Origin: Corbicula japonica
Lineage: Eukaryota > Mollusca > Bivalvia > Venerida > Cyrenidae
Assembly: GCA_038501625.1 (NCBI GenBank)
Contig: JAZAYU010000005.1
Span: 8,494,001 to 8,558,000, forward strand
DNA: 64,000 bases
Reading direction: 5' to 3'
Both the position numbers and the translations under genes were made by a program. Position 1 is the stretch's first letter. The number at the start of each line of letters is the position of its first letter. This document shows positions 24,901-39,900 of this stretch, one piece after another. The notes beneath the pieces are model-generated. The model was not told the origin of the DNA. It searched no databases and saw nothing but the letters and a program-made list of their open reading frames with translations.

Positions 24901-27900
24901 AAACTCAGTTTTTAACATGAAACTCTAAGATACCTACTTGAAACTGGATATTTTCAACTCTAAACTCGAAGATTGCAACTAGAAACTCGATATTTACCAC
25001 TCGAAACTCGAAGTTTACTACTTGAAACTCGAAACTCGAAGAAAAGTATCCCTCTTGCTCTACAGGCATGAATTTGGTATCAATGGAAAGAGGACATTTT
25101 TATGCATTCAATGAAAAAAGAGATTCAGAATTTCACTACTGCCTGTAGAGTAAAAAGTTCCAATCTTCATAGTACATTTTAGGATCTATTGTGAGTGAAT
25201 TTTACTGCGTTAGTAACGCTATAAAAACTTTGACCATGAACATTTACTGGTTCATCAACTTAAATGAATATTAGGTAGCATTAGACTGTTTACCCCATAT
25301 TTATGCCTTGTATCAACTGGACAACCAGGGTAGATCCAGATCAGCTGGCACATCCATTCTGTCTGATCAGGATATGCTCTTTTTCCCTATTACATCCATG
25401 GGGTTATTTCTGACCCAAAAGCCAACATTGCAGATTCTGATCACAGGGCATGAATGTGCCAACTGGGATGAAGGTTATAAAACTGAGTTTGGAAACCAGT
25501 CTCAAATCTCAAGCATCTGATTGGCTGAAATGGCGACTGGTGGCCATTTCAGCCAATCAGATGCTTGAGATTTGAGACTGGTTTCCATGCTCAGTTTTAT
25601 AACCTTGGGCACTGATCTGGATATGCACTGTTCGCCCACACGGTGAAGACGTATCTATGATGTATCTATGGAGTAAATTGTTAATTTGTTTACAGGTCTT
25701 CTACAGTTTAGAAAAGGAATTTTGGTAATTGTAAAGAATAAATATTTATGTCCTAATAAGTGATCCGTCACCTGTAAGTACTAATGAAATAACCTTGGAA
25801 TAAGAAGATCTGTTGTCAGTGAATTTTACTGTGTTAGTAAGGCTATAACAACTTAGTATTAAATACTGTAAGACGCATAAATTTTGCGGGGTCAAAATTT
25901 CGCAATTTTTATCAAAATTCAGTAATTTTCTTTATTCGCGTATTTATGAATTCGCTAAGTTGTCAGTTCTATTTTAAGTTGCATATTTTCAGATAAACTT
26001 ATTTTTGGATATATGGAAATTCATAATATATTTGCGGTATTTATTAATTCTCGAGGTAAGCATTTTGCGAATTTTAGCGAAAAATAAATCTTACGCGAAT
26101 AAAACCAATTTTACAGTTATCACCGGTTCATCAACTTACAAGACTATTACATAGCATTACATAGCATTAAAGTTGTTTACATGTTTGTATAGGTGATTAT
26201 ATGAATTTTGATACAGTACATACCACTTATTTGAATAGTGTTTATTTGAATATTTCGCTTAATATAGTAGAATATTAAAACACAAAACCATTTCTATCTA
26301 TTTCTATGCTAAAAAATCTCTTTATTTGAATAGGTCACCGCATGCATTTCGTTTATTAAGATAGCACTTTCCCACCTTACAATGCCTTACAACGCTAATC
26401 CTACTTGAAATTCACACGTTTCTGCCCCAAGGCAATGTTCATTATCCGGTAAACTCGATAAATTTATTGTCATTGTTTATCACCTATTCAAAATAATGAC
26501 TTCCATTCACTGGCACGCGTGTTTACCATGTACATTTATAGCAATGACTCCACATAACGCGGTTTCCCCGCATCGAGAATTTTCATTTGTTTTTTTTTCA
26601 TTAAATGATTACGTTTTATGGAATACGGGAAATTCTTGAATAAAAAAAATTTTGTTTGTAAAAAGAAAGAAACATAAAACAGAAAAAAACTTGCTTGGTA
26701 TGTCGATGAGCAGGTAATGTCAGAACAACAAACTGTTTTGACGTTTCCTGCTCAATGTATATTATCGCTAATTTGCGGTTTGTCTCGTGAACAAATTCTG
26801 CCAGTACAGTATCAGCTTGGTGTTTTTCGCACCAATTTTTTTGGCTATTGTTCTTCACTAAGTGGTTTCATGTCAAATCAGAAGCAACAGAATTGTAAAA
26901 AACTTTCATTTATTTTCATATGTTTGACGTTAAATTGTATCCGTTAGTAAACTCGTACATTGCCTCTTAAATCCCTGCATACAAATGTAATAAACAACCT
27001 TCGCTGATAATGACGTAATACGACACGAAAAAAGCGTGTGTATCATGAATTTGTCGGCAACGTTGATTTAATCATTTGATTGTTTTACCTCCCACGAAAA
27101 ATGAACAAACATATAGATTGTAAATGTACAAAAAATGGGATCTACAGACCAAGCGAAATTTATGGGATATCGCGATATAACGGATCGCAGTGTATTTATT
27201 TACGATATCTTTTTTATCTTTGATTTCACCACATGTAGTTATTAACGTTACGCTGTAGTTACGGCGTAAGCGAATTTCACAAGTGCGTATTTCTCATGAC
27301 GCATCAAGAGATACGAACGAAACCAAAAACTGGATAGAATTTGTAAGCTCCGTATATTATAATACTCCGGTTAATTGAATCAAGGGTTATGAAAATGGAC
27401 TATTCAAATTAGCCAATTCTACTGTATTTAAAAGGACTAAATATTCTTGTCCCGACACCTGATTAGGTCAGGCACCTATAAGTACTAATGAAATAACCTT
27501 GGACTAACCAATTATCGATTACTGTCATGCTATGAAAGTGTTGTACCCTACATTAATGGAAACCTTAAAAAGCTTTGAGCACAGCTAGACTTTCTAATGT
27601 TCTTAACGCATCAGTCCACTTAATAATATCTTTGTTCTTCTCCGATTAAAATCAAATGTTTGCATGAGTTAATATTGGGAATTGATGTTGTTAACCCTTT
27701 CCTACATAAACATTCCTTTATTGCGTGGGCGAACAGTGTAGATCCAGATCAGCCAGCACATCAGAAATAACCTAAGGAATCAAAAAGCAAACAGTTTAGA
27801 TCCTGATCAGATGGAATGGATGTGCTGGCTGATCTGGATCTAAACTGTTAGCCCACACAATAAAGGTGTGTCTATGGAGGAAACGGTTAAGAAAACATCT

Positions 27901-30900
27901 GCAGAGAAAGTGCTGGTGGAATACTAATTGTGATTATGCAAACAGTGTTTAAACATTTAACTCCATAAATTATCCCATATGTGTACAGTGTAGACCCTGA
28001 TCAGCTGGCGCATCTGTGCTGTTTGATTTGCACTGTTTGACTTAACTTTGAAATAACCTTTTAAATCAGATGTGCTAGGTGATCTGGATTTAACTGTTCC
28101 CCACACGATAAAAGCCTTATCAATGGAATAAAGGGTTAACCCTTTCCTTGATATATACACATTTTTACGCATGTGCGACCAGTGTAGATCCAGATCAGCT
28201 GGCACATCCGTGCCATCTGATCAGGATCTGCACTGGTCGCATTTTGGTCAGAAATAACCTTATGAATCAAAAAGCAAACAGTTTAGATCCTGATCAGATG
28301 GCATGGATGTGCTGGCTGATCTGGATCTAAACTGTTTGCCCTAGCAATAAAGGTGTATCTATTCAGGAAAGGGTTATTAAAATCTTCTTTCTTTTCCAAT
28401 TTAAATATTTGTAGGAAGTTCTGTAGTGAATGAATGGTGTAAAGAAAAAAAATACACTAAACAAGTGGTTGCTGAATGCTAATTTTTATTATGCAAACAG
28501 TGGCTTATTAATAATTTGTGCTCATGTCAGAAATAAATTATTAAATCCGTAACTAACACACTGCTTTATGTAATACTGATTAACCTTTTACTACAAATAT
28601 ACGCATTTATCCGATGTGCAACCAGTGTAGATTCTGATCAGCCGGCATATCAATGCCATATGGTCAGGATCTGCAATGTTCGCTTTTTGGTCAGAAATAA
28701 CATAATAAATCAAAAAGCAAACAGTGTAGATCCTGATCAGACAGTATGGATGTGCCAGCTGATATGGATCAACACTGTTTACCCATGTGATAAAAAGCGT
28801 ATAAATTATATGGAGTAATGGGTTAAGTCTGGCACATGTAAGAAACAGACTTCCCGAAAGTTGAAAAAAAGTGTCAGACATTTGGTCAGACAAGATGTGA
28901 AAAACTGTCTGACCGAAACAAATTCTGTCAGACCAAAACATGTTAAAATGGTATAATAAAGTATAAGGAGTTCAATTTTGTGTCTGACATTTGGTCAGAT
29001 AACATTAGAAAACATGTCTGACCAGCTGAAATTTTACCAGACAGGTCCTTCGGTCTGGCAACTTTCGGGAAGTCAGAAGAAAATCAGTGTTTTTTTAAGG
29101 CTTGCACAGTAAAATATATCTTCAATGAGATCTCAGCTCAACAATTGATCAAAAATATAGAAACAAGATAACCATTAACTCCAGTGGATAAGACTGTTAT
29201 CCCATGGGCAAACAGTGTAGATCCAGATCAGCTGGCATCTCATTTTATGCCGTCTAATCTGGATCCTAACTGGTTGCTTCTTGGTCAGAAATAACCTATG
29301 AATCTACAGCAAACAGTATAGATCCTGATTAGACAGCACAAATATGCCATCTGATGTGGATCTACACTAGTCGCTCATGCTATAAAACCCATATATATGG
29401 AGTACAGAGTTAATTTGATGGTTCATAATAATGTTTGGAGTGGTTTGCCATGTTTATGTAGTTTTTCCCCCACATTTTTCATGGCTTGCACTGAACTTGT
29501 TCACTTTTAAAGGAGCCTGGTCATGTATCAGAAAAGAAATATTAAAGTTTCTTCAACTATCAAAATTAATAATTAATATAATACTGTAAAATTCAATAAC
29601 AACAGATCGAAAAATCAGGCCTCAATAAATTTTTCCAGGTTCACTTGCCCTTCACAAAATATACTTGCCCTGCATTTTAACAGCCAAAAAAAGTTAAAAT
29701 CAAAAACACATGATGAAAAAACTGTAAAAATGAAGATTTTTCAACATTTATTGGTTGGATGCAACAAGAAACCTCAGAAACTAGTCGGTTAATCTGAGTC
29801 TGAAGACGAGTCTATAAACCGCTTGATTTAAATTATCATTATCAGAACAATGTTCTTTGACCAAGCCTCTGGTCATTATGTGTGATTATTAAAGTTGAGA
29901 AAAATTGGAATATAATTATATCTGTATAACCGGCTTACTAAATGGTAAATTGATAGTATTACTTTTTATACTATTAAAATATAATCTAAGAAAAAGTGCA
30001 TATACATATTTTATTCAAATTCTAACGCACTCGGCTTCCACAAATGATAGAACATCCCTAATGATAGTAGCGTTCAGCAATGTTTTATACAAACACGATT
30101 GGTAAAATTTTACACTTAGCCATGAGGCCGGTTTCCCAATTTCATTTGACAAGTGAAATGTGGTCTGCAGTTTGTTTTGCCGAACAACTTCATTTATAAT
30201 ATAAATCTATAGAGAATTAGCATTCTGGCCTGGAGAATCTTACTCGCAAATGCAAGCAGGCGAATGGATTTGTTGAGGCCTGTACTGATTTGTCCAAAAT
30301 TTATGCATAATTTGCTTCTTTTCAGTAATTTATATGTGTTATAATTATAGTTATAATTACTTTTAACCACAAATGAGACATAGAAGTATTCCACCCTGAT
30401 CTGTGAACAGGCAGCTTTAACATATCCGCAAACTCGGTCTATAGTCAAAAAAATCTCATTGACCTCTTTTTTCTGTCATCTTAAGTATATTGGTGATTTA
30501 AGACATTGTTTCTTATCAGCAGTTGTATGGACGATTTTCAAGCCAGGTTTTCACTTGTAAAACAAACTATGATAACATTTAGGCTCTTGCCAAATCAGTC
30601 AATGCTCTTTTCTTTAAACCTACACCGTGGACTCATTTAGTATCGTAGACACAGACATTGCAAAAAGGGGTACTGGTATATGCAGACAATAGAAAGTTAT
30701 GACTTTTACAGACGGAAATTGAACCAGTGGCTTTGACACACTAGCACTGGTACAAACTTACAATTTTAGATGATTTAGAGTTGTATATGCTATTTCTTCT
30801 ATGAAAATTTTAAAGCTGATTTTTTCATAAAAACCATCAAAATAACAGAAACAAAATAAATTAAAGACTTTGAGAAGTGTTGTTTTAAAGCTGTCTTACA

Positions 30901-33900
30901 TTTTCTTCATGTCATGGAAGATTGAACTTACCGCAGGGCACTAGACAACTTTTTGGGAAAGGTACCCATTCCCGCAGATTTGGGTTTTTTGCATCATTTT
31001 AAGACAAAAAAGGGAATTTTAAGTCATATACACATGTTTTATCTAAAGGGTCATACACACTCGTAACATTGTTTTCTACCTCTGATTAAAATAGCAAGCA
31101 TATTTTGTGACTGTAGACTTACAAATAAAACAATTTTGTTACTTTTTTATTAGTTTTTTTTTTCAATTTTCTTTTCTTGGGGATTTTTTAGGGGAATTCT
31201 TTCTGAAATAGGGGAAAAAAAACCATACTATTTTGACAGGGGAACGGGGCCCATATTCTGCCCTAAAACGGCCAAACGAGTGCCCTGTACTGTGATATAG
31301 AAAGATTGCATTTTTTGTTGTATGAAGACTCTTCTGTTTAGTTACTGGCCAAAATTGAAGGAATTGAACATTTGAAAATGTTTTAGCAGACGATTGATGA
31401 GAATTTTTAGAAAATCGGATATACATGTAGCCTCAAGGGTGAAAACACCTGAAGTGTTCCATTTTTGATATTAGAACTTGTGTCAAATTCTGCAATAAGT
31501 AAAGAGTTATATTCATATAATGAATTTTAATGTTTTATCAATGACTTTAAGCTGGTAGTAATAAGAAGTAGGTTCACTTTCTTTTGAATGCCAGTAAATT
31601 TTTAATCCATTTCTGTCCGCCCACAATTATGCCTTTACTCCATACACGCCTTTTATCACACTGACAAACAGTGTAGATCTAGATCAGCTGAAACACCCAT
31701 GCCATCTGATCTGGATCTAAACTGTTTGCTACTAGGTTAGAAATAATCTTAAGTATCTAAAAGCTAACAGTGTGTAGATCTTAATCTACACTGTTCCCCC
31801 CATAGGATAAAGGCATGAAAAGTGACCTGCAATCAATGGGAATAAAAAATTACCTTAGAGAAACTACGTCAAACACTCCAGTATACATTCTGGCCATCAG
31901 CAGAGCAAGATCATTGGACTCTGACCCACTGTTGGTGAAGTATATAACCTGAAATGATCAATTTATAAAAGTAAATTCAATTTTCATGTAAGGAAGGTAT
32001 CTTTAATAACAAGACATAAATTTAAATGTTTAGGTATATTAACATATAACTCCATTTAATTATACCAGTCCCTCTCTCCCACTTGCGCTCTTTCCCTCTC
32101 CCTCCCTCCCTCCCTCACACACAAAACTGTCTATAGATATAGCGCTTTGACAGAAACAATGGATGAATGGCACCATTTCTCCCTCTTTTCTCTCTCTCTC
32201 TCTTCTCTCAAACATGGCTACACATGCATGAAACAACTTTCTGTTTCTCTCAGACTCTGTCCCTCTTCTCTCAATTTTGAACTTCAGGTGCGATGAACTA
32301 TCTGCACATTCTTTCAATACCTAAGTGTACTTCTTAGATAGGTCAGTGGCCAACCATGCTCAACTGCACCTACATTGTAAACATCAGTGACATAGAGCTG
32401 ACCCATTTTTATTATACGCTGTCATTGTCATTTGTTAATTACATTTTCCCAGTTATAAAACAGCAATAAGTGTGAGTATGTGTTTACAGTGAAACACCAC
32501 TATTAACCCTTTCCTCCATAGATACATCTTTATTGCGTGGGAGAACAGTGTACATCTAGATCAGCCGGCACATCTGTGCCATATGATCCGGATCTGCATT
32601 GTTCGCTTTTTGATTTGTTAGGTTATTTCTGACCAAAATGCAACCAGTGCAGATCCTGATAAGGCACGGATGTGCTTGCTGATCTGGATCTACACTTGTC
32701 GCACATGCGTAAAAATGCGTATGTAAGGAGGAAAAGGTAAATACCAGCAGTGGGACTTAGTAAAGGCGTCTTAATAGTGGGGTGGGTTTTTTTTAGGGAA
32801 AGGGGGTAAAAACTAGTGCTCACCAATGAAACAGGGCAGTCAAATGGTGGCCTTAGTTAGGGGGTCCTTATTTTGGGATGGTCTTAAACAGGGGTTTCAT
32901 TAATGTGTTCTGTAGCAGACATGTATGCAACAGAATTAAATAATAACTATTACATGTAGATATGTGACCATGAATATTTAAATCCAAATATTTATCTAAT
33001 GTTCTAAAATATATACATTTCACAAAGTTCATATTTTGTCACCTATCTTATGTTCTAAAACGTATATGTTTTACAAAGTTCATTTTTTGTCACGTATGCA
33101 TGAAAATTAGTGAACTTTGGAGAAACTTTCGATTTTCAATGACTTATACATTTACTCCATGGTTACGGCTTTTATCCCACATGATATTAGTTAAGATCAA
33201 GATCAGCTTGCACATCTGTGCACTTCAAACAGGATCTACGTCAGTCATCTCTTGGGCAGAAAAAACTTTAAGAATCTATCGGTGAACAGTGTTTATCCAG
33301 ATCAGAATGCATCGATGTGCATGCTGATCTAGCCTGCACATCCATGTAGTCTGATCTGGATCTACAATGGTTGCATGTTGTATCGGGTTCTTATTTTCCC
33401 ACAATATATTAGAAACAAGCTATGTTTCTTTGATAATTTCATTGTTCAACCTTGAAAAACTATACCAATCGAACACTACTTAATCATTTTAAACAGAACA
33501 AGTTCTACAGATTTTACCAACAGTGTGAGGTTGCTCCTTTTGTTAGGGTTGTACTCGATTAAACCTAGAGAACATATTTATTCTTCAGATCATTGCACAT
33601 TCTGTATCCCATGGCGTAAAGGGTTATGTCCCAGAGTATGTGCCCCTAGTAGACATAATGTAAAGTCATTAAAATTGTTTTCTTCATTCAGTTACAACAA
33701 ATAAAAAAAATCTTACTTTGAGATTGCCTGGCATTTTATCGGCCAGCTTTTTAGCATATTCGTGTATTGTTGGATGTAGATAAATATTTGTAGTATGCCA
33801 TAATCTCTTGAGCTGTTTTTGAGCCGCCGCATTGACCTTTCTGGAAAACAACAACAACAACAAAATGTCATATTTTCATGAAAAATATAAAACATTTACA

Positions 33901-36900
33901 GTTAACAGCCAAAGCAAATGGGACACATAAAATGATGAGGGCAAAGACCAATTGTGGATTAAACACACATTTTATTTGTCCCACTGACTGATTTTATGTT
34001 CAAACCTTTGAACAAAGACCATCTTGCATCAAAGACCACTTTCAGGTTTTCAGCCGAGTGATTGTTAAAGGCAGGCTTGACTGTACCAAGGCTTACTAAC
34101 TTTGTGTAAAGTGGAGATCCAGATCTAACTATAGAATTACATAGTCTGAAAAGGATCTAATCTGTATTTAAGGCTTCTTTTACTGAATAGCTAATAAAAA
34201 TGTAGACCCTGATAAGACTCTGAGGGCGGCACAGGCTGATCTTGATCTACACTGGTCCTATAACCATTAAATACCATTTTGTCACCAAGCGTCACAAATG
34301 ATTACATTAAAATGTGCCAGGTCTCTTTTTATCAATTTGTCTCCATTTAAATATGTCTTCTTAACTACATTTAACCCATTCCTGGATATATACACATTTT
34401 TACACATGTGCGACCAGTGTAGATCCAGATCAGGATCTGCACTGGTCGCACTTTGGTCAGAAATAACCTAATCAATAAAAAGCGAACAGTTTAGATCCTG
34501 ATCAGACGGCACGGATGTGCCGGCTGATCTGGATCTAAACTGTTCGCCCTAGCAATAAAGGTGTATCTATACAGGAAAGGGTTAAATGAGTTTTATCGCA
34601 TGTGCAACCAGTGTAGATCAAGATCAGCTGGCACATCCATGCCATCATTTCTAAATCTGCACCGTATACTTTTAGTTTCATTAGGTTATAACTGACAAAG
34701 ATGCAACCAATATAGACCCTGAAGTGTTGGCTGATCTAGATCTACACCATTTTCCAAGGCAATAAAGGCATATATACCGGTATGAAGCAATGGGTGGAAA
34801 CAAATTAAATAAAGATGAAATAATAAAAAGTCTCTTGTTGGTAGACATCCAACCAACCCTAAACTTTTTCCCTGACCCTTATTTCTTTATGGCCATGAGC
34901 AAGCGCTTTTTTTCGTTTCTTTGATACATGTACAAATATGATAACATAGAAATGAAAACACTCCTTTAACAATATGAAAACTAATGCAGATGTGCATTTG
35001 CACCCAAATAGAAACCCCTCGAACTATAAACAACCAACTTGACATTACAGAGTTTTCATTCATAGTCAAAATACTTCACTGTGTCCATGGTTATAAAACT
35101 GAGCATGGAAACCAGTCTCAAATCTCAAGCATCTGATTGGCTGAAATGGCGACCAGTCGACATTTCAGCCAATCAGATGCTTGAGATTTGAGACTGGTTT
35201 CCAATCTCAGTTTTATTACTTTCAGCCCAGTGTTACAGAGGTAAAAGCAGTTTCAGGATCAAAATTTACCCTCAATCCTTTATTCCATATACATGTATAA
35301 GTTTTATCGCATGTCTGATCAGTGTAGATCCCAGATCAAATGGAAAATCCATGACAATTGATCAAGATCTTGATTGCTTGCTTCTTGGTCAAAAATAACC
35401 AAATGAATAAAAAAGCAAAAGGTTAGATCCTGATCTCACGGCATAGATGTGGTGGCTGCTCTGGGTCTACACTTTCTGCCCATGAAGAACAGATGGTACA
35501 CATTAGAATCATTACTTTTTGTGTACAGTAAGACCCCTCATAATAACCTCACTGAAATTAAGACCACACCTTTAATAAGACCACATTGTCATTTTTACAG
35601 TTTTGCTCTATTTTCCACCAGAGAAATAAGACCATCCCACCATTTTTTCCAGTGTTCCAGTCGTAAATGTGGTCTTGATAGCAGGGGGGATATATTTGAG
35701 GAAATGAACAATTGTGCATTAAAATTTATGTTTAGAGAGACATCAAGATTGACCTGACCCATTTATTTCCACTTGTCACAATTGTTACTGCTCTAGTTTT
35801 ATGACAGTGATACAAGTGAATTCTAATGTAACAATGAACAACATACTTGTATTAAATTAGTTCTTGCTGTGAATCAATTCTGAACCCTGATTAGATCAAA
35901 TAAAATGAATTTTAATGAACTTTTGTTCCAGTAACTTGTATTTAAAGTAACAGGCCTTGGGTTTCTTTAACCATATATACACATTGTGCGACCAGTTTAG
36001 ATCCAGATCAGATGGCAATGGCAACTCATGCCATATGATCTGGATATGCACTGGTTACATCTTGTTCAGAAATAACCTAATAAATCTAACAGCAAACAGT
36101 GTAAGTCCTGATCAGATGGCACAAATGTGCAAGCTGATCTGGATCTACACTGTTTTCCCACACAATAAAGGTGTATCTGTGTAGCTGTATATTTGGAGTA
36201 CATTGTAGAAGATTAAAAGTGAACTTGAAAATTGACAGCTAAAATTCCCTTATTTGCAGAAATAGTGGCACTAAAACTTAAATCCTAAAGGTCAAAACGA
36301 GACTTTTCGGAAACTTCAGGAGTTAAATGGTCAAACGGAATACTTGACAGTACTGGTATTAATGTCAAGTGAGTTGTAATATTATTGTCATTGTCATCTT
36401 TGTCATGAAGAAGACAAAATAAAGCTTTGGTTCCATTAAAGGAAGAAACAATATAGTTCTTTCAGTCAGTCAGACTTAAAAGATCAGAACAAAAAATCTT
36501 ATAATTAACAAGAGAAGACCCTTTGTGGTTGATAAATGTCTACTAATTCTCTTCGGAAAATATGTGGTTATGTTAGGTAGATATATATTAAGCAGGGATT
36601 TCAATGCCTTTTGAAAACCAGGAGTCTAATGACCCCCGTTGAAAATTAATAAAGAGTCATTCTTAAATCACTGTGAGTCAGTGAAAATAAATCATGAAAA
36701 TTTACTATATATTTAAAATGCAATAGATACAATATTGATCTATTTCTTGCTCAATTTGACTACATTTCTTAAAATGCATCAAAATGACCCCAAGCTCGGA
36801 ATAAGGTGGGTTTAAAAGTGGAAAAATTCAAATTAGCTTGCATCGAAATGCAAGAATCTAAATCCATTTAAATCTATGTATATTTACCTTATAAGACTTT

Positions 36901-39900
36901 TTATTGCATGAGTGAACAGTTAAGATCCAGATCAGCCAGTACAACTGTGTCTTCTGATAAGGATCTAAACTGTTCATTTTTAAATTCATTAGTTTATTTT
37001 TGACCAGGAGGTGAACATTGTAGATCCAGATCAAATGGCAGATGTGCTTGATCTGGCTGATCTGGATCTTAGCCAGTCACCCATGTGATAGAGGTGTATA
37101 TATGGAGTAAAGGTTTAAGTCTGTAAAACTTACGGATGACAGTGCTAAACCACCTATGTGATAGAGGTGTATATATGGAGTAAAGGTTTAAGTCTGTAAA
37201 ACTAACGGATGACAGTGCTAAACCACCTATGTGATAGAGGTGTATATATGGAGGTAAGGTTTAAGTCTGTAAAACTTACGGATGACAGTGCTAAACCACC
37301 TATGTGATAGAGGTGTATATAATGGAGTTATATGGAGTTAAGGTTTAAGACTGTAAAACTTACGGATGACAGTGCCCTACACTAACGGTCACTATTCCGC
37401 CGAACAGGTCCAGATAGCGTTTTCCTGTTGTATCAAACAACCATTGCATGTGCCCTTGATGAATCATCACGGGCGTCTTGTAGAATGTAAATAATGCTGG
37501 TGACAGGTTCTCTCGTCGCACCTTTGCTGCATCTTGGAAACTTATGCCCTGTATAAAATTACTGAGACTATATTTTTCATATTTTTCATATAATTATATT
37601 TTATAAGATTGGTGTGCTACTAAAATGTCCAAATGTTAAAATTAAATTTTTTATAGTGTTTTAACCCTTTTTATATAAATGTTTTTTCACATGTGTGATA
37701 ATTTCAGATCCAGATCAGCTGGAACATCTGTACCATTGAAACAGGATCAAGACTGTTTGGTTTTTGGTCGGAAATAACCTTATAAATCAAAAAGCAAATA
37801 GTGTTGATCCTGATGAGACGGCATGGATGAGTCAGCTGATCTGGATCTACAATGTTCGCACTAGCAATAAAAGCTGTATATATGAAGGAAAAGGTTATGA
37901 AACTCAGTTGTTACTTTCTACATGATATGCACAATAAAATGAAGATGCAGTCTGCAGGAAATATCACATACAAAATTATTGAAACCATAGTTCACATATT
38001 AATCTTAAATATCTGAATGTTCAATTAAATTTTTCATTCCACCATCATAAATTAATAATACATTCATTTCAGAAGCTTTAAAAGATATTTCAATAATCTG
38101 TGCATACAATTTTTACCTTTGCACATACTGTTAACACTTTTCTCCATAAATACACATTTTTATGCATGTGCGACCAGTGTAGATCCAGATCAGCCGGCAC
38201 ATCTGTGCCGTCTGATTAGGATCTGCACTGGTCACATTTTGGTCAGAAATAACCTAATGAATAAAAAATGTGACGGCTGATCTGGATCTAAACTGTTCGT
38301 CCACGCAATAAAGATGTATCAATGGAGGAAAGGGTTGACACTTTACGCTGTTGGATATGGCTGTTCTACCATAGGCAGATAGTGTAGATTCACATTACTG
38401 GCACATTTGCGATTTAAGAGTCTTTAGGTTATTTATGACCAAAAAGGGAATAGTTTAGATCCAGATCAGATGGCACAGTTATAGTTGCTGATTGGGACCT
38501 ACACTTGTCTCACATGCAATAACACCTTTAGAGAGAGAGCAAGAGAGAGAAAGCAAGAAAGAGAGAGAGAAAGAATGAAGAGAGAGAGAGAGTAGAGAGA
38601 GAGAGAAGGGTTACATAATTTTGCAGGAAATGATGCTGCTAAGCAATGTCATTTTCAAAATGCCCCCAAAAAAGTGAATTTTGAAGTGGTATATTTTGTT
38701 CAATTTTTGTATCCTGAATAATTAATTATCTGGCCTGACCTGTTAAATTTTTGTTTCATTCCAATTAACACAAGCTCAGGGCAAACTGATTAGCATGAAT
38801 TCATTAATATTCTCAGGTACTTAAATTTATCGATTTCATGGGCACCGATCAATGAATTTCAAGCAAACATGAAATGGAATTTAACATATTTTAGAAAATT
38901 GGAAATCACATTTTTCTCCCTGTAATCTTTATAATTATACAGGTTTTAATACGTAACATATGCAACCCTGCAGATCCAGAGCAGCCAGCACATCTGTGCC
39001 ATCTGATCAGGATCTAAGGGTAAGGGGAAATAGCATATTTGGCAAAAACTGACAAAAAATCACTGCCTTGGAATGTTTGAACGAACAGTTTAACAGGATT
39101 AAGCATGTGTTTATCTACCACAATTTATACAACCTGTAGATTCACTGTTCTAGTTACATTTTAGAAAAAAATGTCAGTAACAAATGATTTATATGCAGAA
39201 ACAGCACCAACTTTTTATTTAAACATGTTAATGAATACATAAATTTAATCTGAAAGCTCCACTGACTTTCACAAAAAAATGCCTTATTGAAAGTGTTCTG
39301 ACTTTTTTTGCTGGCCGAATTTATTAAATGTCTGTTTATGAAATTCAAAAACCAGGTGACAAACAAAATGTGTAAAAACATTCCTTATTTACTTTCCTTG
39401 TAAACATATAATGCATTTGATATTTACTTCATGCAATATTGCAGCATTAACGCAAATTAGTCATTCTTTATGCATTTAAGTTTATTTCATTTACTCAAGG
39501 GATATTTGTTATGAGAAAGAAATCTTTATTTGTGTTCTTGTAAATGTGAATTTGTAGAATAAATTAATGTTATACGTCTCTTTGAAAATTATTATTATTA
39601 ATGGCATAAAGGACTAGTGCTTTTTGTGCTTTCTAGTGATTTTCTCAAAGATAATTTTTATTTAAATTTTTACCATTGAGGCTTAAATTAACTAAGCATA
39701 GGCAGGCATCATATAAGTTAACCTTTTATGCCATAAATACACATTTTAACATTTCCATGAAATCTGTGCCCAAGGTTATAAAGCTGAGCATGGAAACCAG
39801 TCTCAAATCTCAAGCATCTGATTGGCTGAAATGGAGACTGGTCACCATTTCAGCCAATCAGATGCTTGAGATTTGAGACTGGTTTCCATGCTCAGTTTTA

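Noticed and set aside
26616..26858. Tigger transposase fragment
   Set aside because: The short frames inside the 26.2-27.4 kb element show no HTH or DDE motif that I can identify.
35449..35757. 102-codon plus-strand frame
   Set aside because: Made of a family A end and a family H element.
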